Below, one piece after another: positions 55,654-64,000 of a stretch of 64,000 bases of DNA. Within the stretch, counting starts at the first letter, position 1, and each line of letters opens with the position of its first letter. The stretch comes from Sphingobium sp. CR2-8 (GTDB lineage: Bacteria; Pseudomonadota; Alphaproteobacteria; Sphingomonadales; Sphingomonadaceae): NCBI RefSeq assembly GCF_035818615.1, contig NZ_JAYKZY010000002.1, forward strand, positions 126,501-190,500, written 5' to 3'. The position numbers and the translations under genes are program-made. Under the pieces are notes generated by a model that was given only the letters and a program-made list of their open reading frames with translations, was not told where the DNA came from and made no database searches.

Positions 55654-58062
55654 ATGGGGCGATCGATTCGGACGTGTTTCCTGCTTTCCGGCACTGCGCT
55701 CGCTGTACTCGTGCCCCTTCAGGCGTCGGCACAGGCGTCGAGCGACCAGAACGCCGCCTCCGCCACGGCACCTGGCGACAACGGCGCCCAAAGCGACATC
55801 GTCGTGACCGGTGAACGCATCGGTGCTGGTCAGAGCCGCGCGGCCGCTGTCCTGACCGCCGCCGACATCGCCGAACGGCCGCTCGGCGCGGATATTACCC
55901 AGAGCCTGGTCAAGGTGCCCGGCGTCCAAATTTCGACCGGCGATGCGCGGGGCGGGAGCTTTTCGTTCGAACTCTACCTGCGCGGCCTCAACAAGGAACA
56001 GGTCGGCCTGACCATCGACGGCATTCCGACCGGCGACGCACGGTTCAATGGCGGTTCGCCGCCCCAGCGGTTCATCGATTCCAGCAATATCGGCAAGATA
56101 TCGGTCTCGCAGAGCGCAGGCGATATCGGCGCGCCGTCGCGTTTCGCGCTGGGCGGGTTCATCGATTTCGGTACCGACGACCCTGCGACCAGGCCGAGCG
56201 CTGCGTTCGAGGCCGGCTATGGCTCCTACGACTTCTATCGCCAGTATTTCCGCGTCGACAGCGGCGAGATCTGGCGGGGACTGACCGCCTATGGCAGCTT
56301 TTCGCACCAGCAGAACGATGTCTGGGCGGGGCGCAACAGCCGGTCGTCCTATCGCGACCATGCCGAAGCCAAGATCGTGCAGACGTTCGACAACGGATCG
56401 TTCATCAAGGCACGCGTCAGCTACAATGACCAGCGCGACAACGACTTCAACATCATCACCCGCAACGAATTCCTGGCGAACCCGCGAAGCGACCGTGCGA
56501 CCGATGCTCTGACGGGCATTCCGTCGGTCGATGTCGATTATGGCGGTGCGCTCGGCGGAACCCGCGAGGATCTGCTCGCCTATGTCAACGCGCGCCTGCA
56601 GTTGGGGGACCACGTCCAGATCAACATCAACCCCTATTATCAGACGCTGCGGGGCGAATCGAACCGGCAGCAGGATCGGTCACGCCAGCTGGCCGGCGCC
56701 GATCCCTATGCCGTTACCGGCTACAATGCCAATGGCGGGGCGATCCGGCCGACGCTGACGACGACGCCGGCATCCGTGCGCAACGTCGTTGGTGGACCCG
56801 AGGACCTGCGCATCACACCGCGCGATCGCGACCGCTACGGTGTCACCGGGGAGGTGCGGTTCGACAATCTGATCCCGAACAACATGATCCGCTTCGGCGG
56901 CTGGTATGAAGGCAGCAGTTCGACCGAGGAGCGTCGCTTCTACAGGCTGACTAATCCGATCAGCGGCCTCGCCTATAATCGCGACGTCATCAATTATGTC
57001 GAATATTCGCGATCCGCCGATATCGATGTCATGATGCTCTACGCGCAGGACCAGTTCGCCATCATCCCCGATCTGCTGCGCCTCGATGCCGGCGTGACGT
57101 GGATGAAGGTGCGGTACGAGGCGCGGTCGCCGCTGGAATATTCCGCAGCCGTGAAATTCTCTCAAGCCTCCTCGGTCAATCCGAAGATCGGCCTGAGCCT
57201 GAAGCCGGCCCGCCATGTCGAACTGTTCGGCGGCTATGCGAAGAATTTCGCCGGCATACCGGAGGACGCCTTCCTGGGATCGACCGCCGTGATCGCACCG
57301 GCCGACCTCAGTCCGATCCAGACCGAAAATTTCGATCTCGGCGCGCGCTATACCGCCGGCAATTTCGCCTTTTCGGTGCAGGGCTTCCACGTCCATCTCA
57401 AGAACAATATCGGCATCGTGCCGCGCGATCCGAACAATAGCGATGTGGACGAGATTGTGCGTGGCAACGTGGCGACCCGCGCTGCCAATATCCAGGGCGT
57501 CACGACAAAGGGCATCGAAGTGACCGGCCTGGCCGATTTCGGCGTCATCAATGTCTACGCCGCCTATTCCTATCAGGACGCGAAACATGACGATCCGGCG
57601 ATCGGATCGGCCGATCGCCGGAATCTCGCGTCGGTCGCCGTCATCGGCGGCGCGCGCGTACGCGACATCCCCATGCACAGTGCCTTCGGCCAGATCGGCG
57701 TGAAGCCATTCGAAGGCGCGACGCTGAACCTGACCGGTCGCTATGTCGGCAGCCGCGTCGGCGGGCACATCGTCGCGCCAACTACTTTTGCCGAGATCGG
57801 CGTCGAGAAGCTGCCGAGCTACAAACTGATCGGTCTGAACGCGAACTACCGGGTGCCACCCTTCGGTCCTTTCGGCGAGCTGCTGTTCCAGTTCAACGTC
57901 GATAATCTGTTCGATGAGAAGTATATCGGTGCGGTATCGAGTTCCACCGCCAGCCAGCCCGAATTCGGTTACTCCGCCGCCAACCCGACCAATCGCACGC
58001 TCGACCGCTACTTCATCGGGGCGCCGCGCACCTATACTCTTTCCATGCGGGCGAAATTCTAG
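55654..58062 (+). CDS. TonB-dependent receptor of the nucleoside/ribose regulon
   Basis: 802 residues. The signal peptide ends at ASAQA. The plug has SDIVVTGERIGAGQSR, SFSFELYLRGLNKEQVGLTI and DIGAPSRFALGGFIDFG; the barrel ends TLSMRAKF. GGGGG lies 7-8 nt before the ATG. The perfect LacI-type palindrome upstream links it to the nucleoside hydrolase, CNT transporter and ribokinase genes downstream, so a nucleoside is the likely ligand (inference). Confidence 0.92.
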   Translation: MGRSIRTCFLLSGTALAVLVPLQASAQASSDQNAASATAPGDNGAQSDIVVTGERIGAGQSRAAAVLTAADIAERPLGADITQSLVKVPGVQISTGDARGGSFSFELYLRGLNKEQVGLTIDGIPTGDARFNGGSPPQRFIDSSNIGKISVSQSAGDIGAPSRFALGGFIDFGTDDPATRPSAAFEAGYGSYDFYRQYFRVDSGEIWRGLTAYGSFSHQQNDVWAGRNSRSSYRDHAEAKIVQTFDNGSFIKARVSYNDQRDNDFNIITRNEFLANPRSDRATDALTGIPSVDVDYGGALGGTREDLLAYVNARLQLGDHVQININPYYQTLRGESNRQQDRSRQLAGADPYAVTGYNANGGAIRPTLTTTPASVRNVVGGPEDLRITPRDRDRYGVTGEVRFDNLIPNNMIRFGGWYEGSSSTEERRFYRLTNPISGLAYNRDVINYVEYSRSADIDVMMLYAQDQFAIIPDLLRLDAGVTWMKVRYEARSPLEYSAAVKFSQASSVNPKIGLSLKPARHVELFGGYAKNFAGIPEDAFLGSTAVIAPADLSPIQTENFDLGARYTAGNFAFSVQGFHVHLKNNIGIVPRDPNNSDVDEIVRGNVATRAANIQGVTTKGIEVTGLADFGVINVYAAYSYQDAKHDDPAIGSADRRNLASVAVIGGARVRDIPMHSAFGQIGVKPFEGATLNLTGRYVGSRVGGHIVAPTTFAEIGVEKLPSYKLIGLNANYRVPPFGPFGELLFQFNVDNLFDEKYIGAVSSSTASQPEFGYSAANPTNRTLDRYFIGAPRTYTLSMRAKF

Positions 58063-58129
58063 GACGCTAGGTCGAGGCCGAGCCGCTTCCGCAGACACGC
58101 CTTCCGTCAGGTCATTCAGCCGTCAACAC

Positions 58130-59293
58130 TCACTCCGATCCTGTATCGCAAAGCGCTGTGGTTCGTTCGGGGGATTGCCCCAGTTCTCCGGCATCCAACA
58201 TAATGACCTGGGTCTTGCGATGCTCGGAGAAATCATTGTCGGTGACGAAGACGAGGCTGCGATGGCCATTGGCGAGGGGCGGCCCCCAGGCCATGCCCTC
58301 GACATTGTCGATGGCGCCGGAGCGGCCTTCGTCGAACGCGAAGATCAGCCTCTTGGTCACATGTCGAACCTGCGCCCCAGCAAGCGTATCGATACCCGAC
58401 ACGTCCGAAGCATTGCCCAGGCTGGCGCAGTAGAGACGGGGCCGGAACCGAAACGCGCCGTCTTCACCCTTCAGGCCCGACCGTTCGATAACCAGAAGAT
58501 GTCGCGCGTCGATGGACAGGATCTCGCTCACGCCGTTGTCCGAGAGACGGCCTTCCGGCACCGGGCCGATGGGATCGAGCCGATAGGCATATTGCACGGG
58601 CGGCGCGCTCGATCCCGGGACCAGCCGCGTCAACCGGATGTCGGCTCCCTCCTGCCGGGAGGCAACGGGACCATCCTGGAATAGCGGTGCCTCCAGCGAT
58701 AGCCAGAGAGCCTTGCCGTCCGGCGCATAGGACAGGCCCTCGATCGACAGGTTCGGGCGCGGGCCTCGTCGCTGCTCAGGGTCGAGGTTGAAGCTGTCCG
58801 GCAACGGGATGGTAGAAGCGAAACGCCCGGAGCGATCCATCTGGCGGATGGCGGGACCAAAGCCATCGCGGGCATCGCCCTCGCTCAACCAAGTCAGCAG
58901 GCGGCCGTCGGGCTGGAAACGGATGCTTTCGGCGTCGATCGCCTCCTGCCCGATGCCGGGCCGTGGAAATAGCAGTCCAGCGGCCGTGCGAATGGGCGTT
59001 GCCGCCGAGAGCTTGACCTTGGGCGGCCCTTCGGCGCGGACCTCAATGCGCGCCTGCCAGAACCTGGCCTCGGCGTGTTCCGACTTGTCATCGCTAATCA
59101 TCACCCAGGTTTTCGAACGCGGGTCATAGTCGATGCCCGAAACGCCCCCCACCGGAGCGCCGCTCGGGTCGGCATCAGCCGGAATGGTCGTGATGCCCAT
59201 GATTTTGACGCCGGGCATGGGCCGGGCTGCGACGCCTGTCGCCGTCACGGCGGCGAGCGCCAGACCAACTCTTGTCATGCGTCGGATCGTCAT
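58130..59293 (-). CDS. Exported esterase-like / phytase-like domain protein
   Basis: 387 residues from ATG 59293, which overlaps the upstream nucleoside hydrolase stop by 4 nt. The signal peptide is MTIRRMTRVGLALAAV to GVAARP. The rest is a phytase-like beta-propeller (PF13449): GGVSGIDYDPRSKTWVMISDD, DAESIRFQPDGRLLTWLSEG, SIEGLSYAPDGKALWLSLE, and DNVEGMAWGPP with FVTDNDFS. Members often occur with phosphatase or alkaline hydrolase genes; catalysis is unproven. In this operon it could release phosphate from nucleotides so that nucleosides can enter. Confidence 0.82.
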   Translation of the reverse strand: MTIRRMTRVGLALAAVTATGVAARPMPGVKIMGITTIPADADPSGAPVGGVSGIDYDPRSKTWVMISDDKSEHAEARFWQARIEVRAEGPPKVKLSAATPIRTAAGLLFPRPGIGQEAIDAESIRFQPDGRLLTWLSEGDARDGFGPAIRQMDRSGRFASTIPLPDSFNLDPEQRRGPRPNLSIEGLSYAPDGKALWLSLEAPLFQDGPVASRQEGADIRLTRLVPGSSAPPVQYAYRLDPIGPVPEGRLSDNGVSEILSIDARHLLVIERSGLKGEDGAFRFRPRLYCASLGNASDVSGIDTLAGAQVRHVTKRLIFAFDEGRSGAIDNVEGMAWGPPLANGHRSLVFVTDNDFSEHRKTQVIMLDAGELGQSPERTTALCDTGSE

Positions 59294-60297
59294 CGCAGGG
59301 AAGGGATTGCCACCGTTCGCGGGGGTGACGATGCCGTCGAGACAGCCTGTTCGTAAAGATCCAGGAATCCGGCGACATCGATGCCGACCGCGACCGTCTG
59401 CGACGGCGCGTCGTCCCAGGCACCGGGTGGAAAGGACTGTCGGTCCGGCTTCTGGATCGTCTGCCCTGCGGCGATGCCTTCGGTCACGACCCGGATCGGT
59501 CCCGATGAAGTTTCGAACAACCCTGGCGAGACCAGATAGGCCGCCGCCGCCACGTCGTGGATGCAGCACCCGTCCAGCCCGTCATGCTGACGATAGAGCT
59601 GTTCATAGGCGCGAGAAATATCCCAGAGAAATTGCCCCGTGTCTCCGCTCGCGGCAATTCGCTTTGCGCGGACGCTCGGCAGGATGCATGCCGCCGTCAC
59701 GTCCAGTCCGACCATCGTGACGGGCCAGGACGCGCCCAAAACAACGTCTGCGGCATGCGGATCGTTGGCGATGTTGGCTTCCGCCACGGGGGAGACATTG
59801 CCGCGTCGTGTCCCGTGGCCGAACGCCCCGCCCATGACGACGACGTCGCGCGCCAGCGCGGCAATGCCGGGGTCGGCCTGCAACGCCAGCGCAAGATTGG
59901 TCAGCGGGCCGATCGCCAGGATGCTGACGCGGCCGGGATTGTCGCGCAGCATGCGGACAATCTGTTCATGCGCGCAACTGGCCGCAGGCTCGCCGACATG
60001 ATGCTCGCTCACCCCGATATCGCCCAACGCATCATGACCGTGGACGTGGCTTGCGACCGGACGACGCGGGATGGTCAGGGGGTGTTCCGCACCTCTGAAA
60101 ACCGGTGCGTCCATCCCGAAACGATCCGCCAGATACAGCGCATTGCGGGTGGTAGTGGCGATGTCGGCATTGCCGAAGACCGTCGTGATCGCCTTCACGA
60201 CGACATCGGGGCGCGATCGCAGAAACGCGAAGGTCATGGCATCGTCGATTCCCGGATCGGTATCGAGAATGACGATATGTTGGTTGTCAGGAGACAT
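59290..60297 (-). CDS. Nucleoside hydrolase (inosine-uridine preferring type)
   Basis: 335 residues, cytoplasmic. The calcium/ribose motif ILDTDPGIDDAMTFAF is intact, followed by ITTVFGNADIATTTRNAL, VHGHDALGD, AIGPLTNLALAL, VVMGGAFGHGTRRGNV and the C-terminal HDVAAAAYLV. It cleaves nucleosides to base and ribose; ribokinase in the same regulon would phosphorylate the ribose. It lies 9 nt after the TrpF-like gene and overlaps the phytase-like gene. Confidence 0.93.
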   Translation of the reverse strand: MSPDNQHIVILDTDPGIDDAMTFAFLRSRPDVVVKAITTVFGNADIATTTRNALYLADRFGMDAPVFRGAEHPLTIPRRPVASHVHGHDALGDIGVSEHHVGEPAASCAHEQIVRMLRDNPGRVSILAIGPLTNLALALQADPGIAALARDVVVMGGAFGHGTRRGNVSPVAEANIANDPHAADVVLGASWPVTMVGLDVTAACILPSVRAKRIAASGDTGQFLWDISRAYEQLYRQHDGLDGCCIHDVAAAAYLVSPGLFETSSGPIRVVTEGIAAGQTIQKPDRQSFPPGAWDDAPSQTVAVGIDVAGFLDLYEQAVSTASSPPRTVAIPSLR

Positions 60298-60306
60298 GAT
60301 CCGCCC

Positions 60307-60960
60307 TCAGCCGTACACCGCGCGGCACACGGCCTCGCACTTGGCCAGATCGAAGCGATCGTCGGTGCGGACGCCCGATTCCATATCGATCCAGTATTGC
60401 CCGGTATCGATAGACGCGCCGATCGCGGCGACGACGGCTCCGGCCGTGTCGGGCTTGATCCCGCCGGAATAGCCACAGAAAGGGCCGTTCGCTGGCAAGG
60501 CAGGCCAGCGCGCCGCGGCGACGCCGGTGCCGAAAGATGTGTCGAACAACCAATCGAGGCGGGCGTCGGCCGGGAAGTCGGACGAACCTTGCAGCATGGT
60601 GCGGACGCCATGTTTCCGTCCGAACCGGACCGTGCATTCGATCTGAGCGGCGGAGCTGCCCGAAAAGCTGTGGTTGACCTGCACGCGCTGGAAACGGGTC
60701 ACATCGACGGTGGCCTTGTCCGGATCGTTGGCGATCAGCCTGGCCTGCTCGCCGCAGACATGGGCGGCCCAACGCAGGCCTGTCGCCGACAGCAGCGCGT
60801 CACGCTCCGTTGCATCGGGAAACAGGCGTTTGTCGGCCTGGGCATCATCGACCAGGATTCCCCATTCGATGGGATATCGTGCCGAAAGCGCCTGCATGGC
60901 ACTCAGCAGCTGCGGGTCGTCGACCCCGGTGAAAGCGATGAAACTGGGCAGCAATGCCAT
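60307..60960 (-). CDS. TrpF-like (phosphoribosylanthranilate isomerase-like) TIM-barrel protein
   Basis: 217 residues from ATG 60960 with GAGG upstream. MALLPSFIAFTGVDDPQLL begins a TIM barrel; CGYSGGIKPDTAG and YWIDMESGVRTDDRFDLAK match the C-terminal phosphate-binding half of TrpF-like proteins. The N-terminal KICG motif with the catalytic Cys of true TrpF is missing, and no trp genes are near. It lies between a nucleoside transporter and a nucleoside hydrolase, so it may act on a ribosyl or ribose-phosphate compound. Function uncertain. Confidence 0.75.
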   Translation of the reverse strand: MALLPSFIAFTGVDDPQLLSAMQALSARYPIEWGILVDDAQADKRLFPDATERDALLSATGLRWAAHVCGEQARLIANDPDKATVDVTRFQRVQVNHSFSGSSAAQIECTVRFGRKHGVRTMLQGSSDFPADARLDWLFDTSFGTGVAAARWPALPANGPFCGYSGGIKPDTAGAVVAAIGASIDTGQYWIDMESGVRTDDRFDLAKCEAVCRAVYG

Positions 60961-60977
60961 GGGTAACCTCGTCTGGA

Positions 60978-62234
60978 TCAAAAGATGGAATGGAGCAGGC
61001 CCACGACCGTCCCGGTCATGCAGGTCGTCAGGAAAGCGGCGATCAGCGCCTTGGGGCCAAGCTGGACGACCTCCTCCGCCTTTTCGGGCGCCATCGCCGA
61101 CAGCGTCCCGATCAGGATGGCGATGCTTCCGAAATTACCGAAGCTGCACAGCGCGTAGGTCACGACCAGCTGCGACTTTGCGCTGAGCGCCCCGGCGGGC
61201 AAGGCCAGCAGATTGCCATAGGCCACCACCTCGTTCGCCGCGATCTTGGTCCCAAGCAGCGCGCCGACGGTCTGGAAATCACCGACAGATACGCCCATCA
61301 GCCACGCGACAGGCGCGAACAGCCATCCGAAGATCGCGCTGACCGACAGGGGCGCGCCGCCTGTCGGGACCAGGGCCAGCCCCTTGTCGATCAGGGCGAG
61401 CGCGCCGATGAAGACGATCAGCATCGCGATGACATAGGCCGCGACCTTCACGGCATTGATGGTCCCGTGCGTCATCGCGTCCAGCGCACTGCGATAGGGG
61501 TTTTCGAGCGGCAGAGTCGCCCACTCGCGCACGACGTCGCTCGGCACGATGATGCGGGCCATCACGATCGCCATCGGCGTGCTGATGAGCGAGGCGGTCA
61601 GCAGATGTCCGAACGCGTCGGGCATCTTGGGCGCAAGCATCGTTCCCAGCAGGATCATGGTCGATCCGGCGATGACCGACAGACCATCGACCATGATGAT
61701 GAACATCTCTCCGCGCGACAATTTGGGCAGCAGCGGGCGCACCAGCAGCGGCGCTTCGACCATGCCCAGAAAGATGCAGGCGGCCGACGACACGCCGACC
61801 GGGCCGCTCACGCCCATAACGCGGCCCAGTGACCGGGCGGCGATCCGGATGATCCAGCGCAGCACGCCCCAATGCCACAGCAATGCCGCGAGCGCGCTGA
61901 CCAGCAGCACCGCCGGCAGGACCTGAAGACCGAAGATGAAGGTCGACGGATTGCCTTGGGCAGCAACGAACGGCTGGGGGCCACCGCCGAGATAGCCGAA
62001 CACGAACGTCGCACCCGCCGACGCGGACGACTGTACGCTGTCGACGCCGTGGGCAAGGCCGCCAAGCGCGGACGTGATGATCGGAAGCCGGGTGAGAGCG
62101 AGTGCGAGCACGATCTGGATAGCCAATCCGGCGAGCACGGGCCGGAGGACGAAGGCACGGCGATTTTCCGAAATCAGCCACGCCAATCCCAAAAACACGA
62201 CCACCCCGACGCAGGCGCGTATAATCTCACCCAA
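60978..62234 (-). CDS. Concentrative nucleoside transporter (CNT/NupC family)
   Basis: 418 residues with about 10 membrane segments. ATFVFGYLGG, FIFGLQVLPAVLLVSAL, AACIFLGMVEAPLLVRPLL and the C-terminal GNLLALPAGALSAKSQ with YALCSFGNFGSIAILIGT are the CNT core, including the Glu of the nucleoside site. It imports nucleosides with protons or sodium. First gene of the operon CNT, TrpF-like, nucleoside hydrolase, phytase-like. The TTAAACGTTTCA operator at 62285 lies 51 bp upstream. Confidence 0.93.
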   Translation of the reverse strand: MGEIIRACVGVVVFLGLAWLISENRRAFVLRPVLAGLAIQIVLALALTRLPIITSALGGLAHGVDSVQSSASAGATFVFGYLGGGPQPFVAAQGNPSTFIFGLQVLPAVLLVSALAALLWHWGVLRWIIRIAARSLGRVMGVSGPVGVSSAACIFLGMVEAPLLVRPLLPKLSRGEMFIIMVDGLSVIAGSTMILLGTMLAPKMPDAFGHLLTASLISTPMAIVMARIIVPSDVVREWATLPLENPYRSALDAMTHGTINAVKVAAYVIAMLIVFIGALALIDKGLALVPTGGAPLSVSAIFGWLFAPVAWLMGVSVGDFQTVGALLGTKIAANEVVAYGNLLALPAGALSAKSQLVVTYALCSFGNFGSIAILIGTLSAMAPEKAEEVVQLGPKALIAAFLTTCMTGTVVGLLHSIF

Positions 62235-62284
62235 ACCCGCTTCCCTTTCCGCTGCGACTGCAACATTTTCGACGCACTAATAAG

Positions 62285-62296
62285 TTAAACGTTTCA
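62285..62296. promoter_or_regulatory. LacI-type operator TTAAACGTTTCA, site 2
   Basis: One mismatch from the TGAAACGTTTCA palindrome. It lies between ribokinase (stop 62319) and the CNT operon start, so the CNT operon has its own regulated promoter. Confidence 0.75.
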
Positions 62297-62318
62297 TATC
62301 TTCTCGATCGACATTCGT

Positions 62319-63263
62319 CTAGTGTGACAGATGCGGCTGCACCCGCGCTCGCGACGCCAGAAATTCATCGACTTCGTCGGCCGTCGGCAATGCGGTTGCT
62401 GCCCCGGCTTTGCGGACCGCGATCGATGCGGCGGCATTCGCCCGTTCGATCGCCGCCCCCAAGGCCAGGCCATCGGACAGCGCCGCGACCAATGTGCCGC
62501 AGAAACAGTCGCCCGCACCGGTGGTATCGACCGCCTCCGCCTGATGGGCCGACACGACAAGTTTCGCGCCGCTCCTGATCGCGATCACTCCGGCGCGTCC
62601 TCTGGTGACGATCACGGTCTGGTCGTCCCGTGACAGCAGCGCCTTGGCGGCATCGCCGATCTGATCTTCGGTCAGGCCGCTGACCGATGAGCCGATATAG
62701 GCCCCGAGTTCAGGCTCATTGATGACCAGGATGTCGCAAAAAGGAAACAACCGCTTGCCGTCCAGCTTCGCCGGCGCGGCGTTGAGAATACATGTGCTGC
62801 CCGCTCGACGTGCCGTGCGAAGGAATGCGGCGATCGTGGCTAGTGGCGTCTCGAACTGCGCCAACGCGTACCGGGCAACAGGAAGGCGATGTTCGAAATC
62901 CGACGGTGCCAGCGTTCGGTTGGCGCCTTGATCGACGACGATCAGATTCTCACCGGCGCCATTGACCAGGATCGTCGCAAGTCCGGTGGGACTGTGCTCC
63001 CGCCGCCATATGCCGTCCACATCGACGCCACTTTGCGCGAGATAGTCGATGAGTGCGGTGCCACGGTCATCGGAGCCGACGGCGGCGATCATCGCCACCG
63101 TCTTGTTCATGCGGGCGGCGGCGACCGCCTGATTGCCGCCCTTGCCACCCGCACTCACTGACAGACGATCCGCCAGCACCGTCTCACCCGGCGTGGGGAA
63201 GGTCGCGACATGGAACGAGAAATCCGTATTCAAGCTGCCGAGAACGACAATATCAAAAGCCAT
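62319..63263 (-). CDS. rbsK: Ribokinase
   Basis: 314 residues of PfkB type with the ribokinase layout: VLGSLNTDFSFHVATFPTPGETV, SAGGKGGNQAVAAARM (substrate glycine loop), and VDTTGAGDCFCGTLVAAL (ATP/anion hole with catalytic Asp). It phosphorylates ribose freed by the nucleoside hydrolase. It is divergent from the LacI gene across a perfect TGAAACGTTTCA site 13 bp before its start. Confidence 0.93.
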   Translation of the reverse strand: MAFDIVVLGSLNTDFSFHVATFPTPGETVLADRLSVSAGGKGGNQAVAAARMNKTVAMIAAVGSDDRGTALIDYLAQSGVDVDGIWRREHSPTGLATILVNGAGENLIVVDQGANRTLAPSDFEHRLPVARYALAQFETPLATIAAFLRTARRAGSTCILNAAPAKLDGKRLFPFCDILVINEPELGAYIGSSVSGLTEDQIGDAAKALLSRDDQTVIVTRGRAGVIAIRSGAKLVVSAHQAEAVDTTGAGDCFCGTLVAALSDGLALGAAIERANAAASIAVRKAGAATALPTADEVDEFLASRARVQPHLSH

Positions 63264-63276
63264 CTGCCATTTGCCA

Positions 63277-63288
63277 TGAAACGTTTCA
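63277..63288. promoter_or_regulatory. LacI-type operator TGAAACGTTTCA, site 3
   Basis: Perfect 12-bp palindrome between divergent ribokinase and lacI-type regulator genes, consistent with repression of rbsK and autoregulation. Confidence 0.8.
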
Positions 63289-63380
63289 CTTAATATGGTG
63301 GATATGATGTTTGAAGTCCGTTAGCAAGTCCATGCCGTGACGATCCATTCGTCCGGGTGAGCATCGACGGAAGGGCGATC

Positions 63381-64000
63381 TTGGCGAAGCGCATTACATT
63401 GAAGGATGTCGCAAAGGCGGCCGGGGTTTCGCTGGCCAGTGCGTCCTATGCCGTGAACAGGACAGGATCGTTGGGCGAGGAGTCGCGCATTCGTATCCTG
63501 CGCGTCGCAGAAGACCTCGGATACCGCCAGAATATGAGCGCGAAGGCGACGCGGACGGGAAAGACCGGAACGATCGGACTCGTCGTTCCCGATCTGACCA
63601 ACCCGTTTTTCCCCACGCTCGCGCAATCCGTCGTGCAGCGCGCGCGCCACCACGACTATAGCGTCTTCGTCACGGATACCGGGGGCGTCGACGACCTTGA
63701 GAAGGAAGTGCTGAAGGTTCTGGCGGAGCGTGGCGTGGACGGCATCGTCTGGTTCCCGATCCGCGACGTCGACACGGCGGGTGCCAGCATCGCCGATATC
63801 CCGACGATCGTCGTCGATCGATCGGTGCCGGGTTTCGAGACGATCCAGGCCGACTATGCCGGCGGCGGCCGCGCGGCGATCGCGCACCTCATCGAACTGG
63901 GCCACCGTCATATCGGCGTGATCTGCGGACCGATGGATATCGCCAGCATGCGCGACCGGTGCGAAGCGGCGATCCAGACAATCCGGTCCCAGGCGGAATT
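63381..64000 (+). CDS. LacI-family regulator of nucleoside/ribose use (partial, runs off window)
   Basis: About 206 residues visible. The HTH reads TLKDVAKAAGVSLASASYAVNR, followed by the hinge and the ribose-binding-like effector domain (GTIGLVVPDLTNPFFPTLAQ, VDGIVWFPIRDVD, IELGHRHIGVICGP). The TTG start has GGAAGGG 6-8 nt upstream; an in-frame GTG at 63357 is less well placed. Three TGAAACGTTTCA-type sites at 55595, 62285 and 63277 are its likely targets. The C-terminus is outside the window. Confidence 0.92.
   Translation, partial: MAKRITLKDVAKAAGVSLASASYAVNRTGSLGEESRIRILRVAEDLGYRQNMSAKATRTGKTGTIGLVVPDLTNPFFPTLAQSVVQRARHHDYSVFVTDTGGVDDLEKEVLKVLAERGVDGIVWFPIRDVDTAGASIADIPTIVVDRSVPGFETIQADYAGGGRAAIAHLIELGHRHIGVICGPMDIASMRDRCEAAIQTIRSQAE

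Noticed and set aside
1-64000. CRISPR arrays, tRNA, rRNA, prophage or integrase genes
   Set aside because: No regularly spaced repeats, cloverleaf-like genes, rRNA segments or phage/integrase proteins were found on either strand.

Overview
This looks like a chromosomal segment of an alphaproteobacterium of the Sphingomonadaceae (Sphingobium, Sphingomonas or Novosphingobium type). The grounds are the GC-rich sequence, five TonB-dependent receptors (TBDRs) each next to a catabolic gene set, and the gene families present. No rRNA, tRNA, CRISPR array or intact insertion sequence was seen. The genus is inference from gene content only.

Layout. (A) 1-8553: an IclR regulator, RraA-like aldolase and TBDR operon on the minus strand. 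On the plus strand are a small HTH-like protein, a frameshifted metallo-beta-lactamase-fold hydrolase, a D-2-hydroxyacid dehydrogenase, an ACS-type MFS transporter and a transporter remnant. Two near-identical 26-bp dyads (4119-4144, 5819-5844) tie both sides into one probable regulon for an unidentified organic acid. (B) 8833-15954: a sucrose locus with a LacI regulator, sugar MFS permease (frameshifted), TBDR, cytoplasmic GH68 sucrose hydrolase and ROK fructokinase, with paired LacI operators. (C) 16273-20165: HisKA_2 sensor kinase, EAL phosphodiesterase, MarR regulator and FAD monooxygenase.

(D) 20603-51395 is a purine-degradation island. Eighteen genes (20603-40896) are packed with no gap above 1 nt. 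They encode an hpxX-fused permease, hpxY, a purine permease, an exported nucleosidase, hpxW, allantoate amidohydrolase-like, ureidoglycine aminotransferase, puuE, hpxZ, OHCU decarboxylase, a class-B-like flavoprotein, HIU hydrolase, xdhA, xdhB, xdhC, guanine deaminase, adenine deaminase and an exported nucleoside hydrolase. Every step from adenine or guanine to oxamate/oxalate has a candidate except urate to 5-hydroxyisourate. No known uricase, PuuD or HpxO is present, so the flavoprotein at 31087-32517 is the best candidate for a new urate hydroxylase. A LOG phosphoribohydrolase, a purine phosphoribosyltransferase and a LysR regulator follow. A second operon holds a TBDR, a periplasmic nucleoside-binding NUP protein, 8-oxoguanine deaminase and an NCS2 permease, and faces an exported ADGF-type adenosine deaminase. 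A 43-bp promoter element is shared by the two ends of the island. At least four exported proteins suggest that nucleosides are cut to bases in the periplasm before import.

(E) 52232-64000: two more TBDRs and a nucleoside/ribose regulon (CNT transporter, nucleoside hydrolase, TrpF-like barrel, ribokinase, PfkB kinase, phytase-like exported protein). It carries three TGAAACGTTTCA-type operators next to a LacI regulator cut by the window end.

Quality note: three genes contain four one-base losses, each fitting a shortened G/C run, so the sequence may hold homopolymer errors rather than real pseudogenes.
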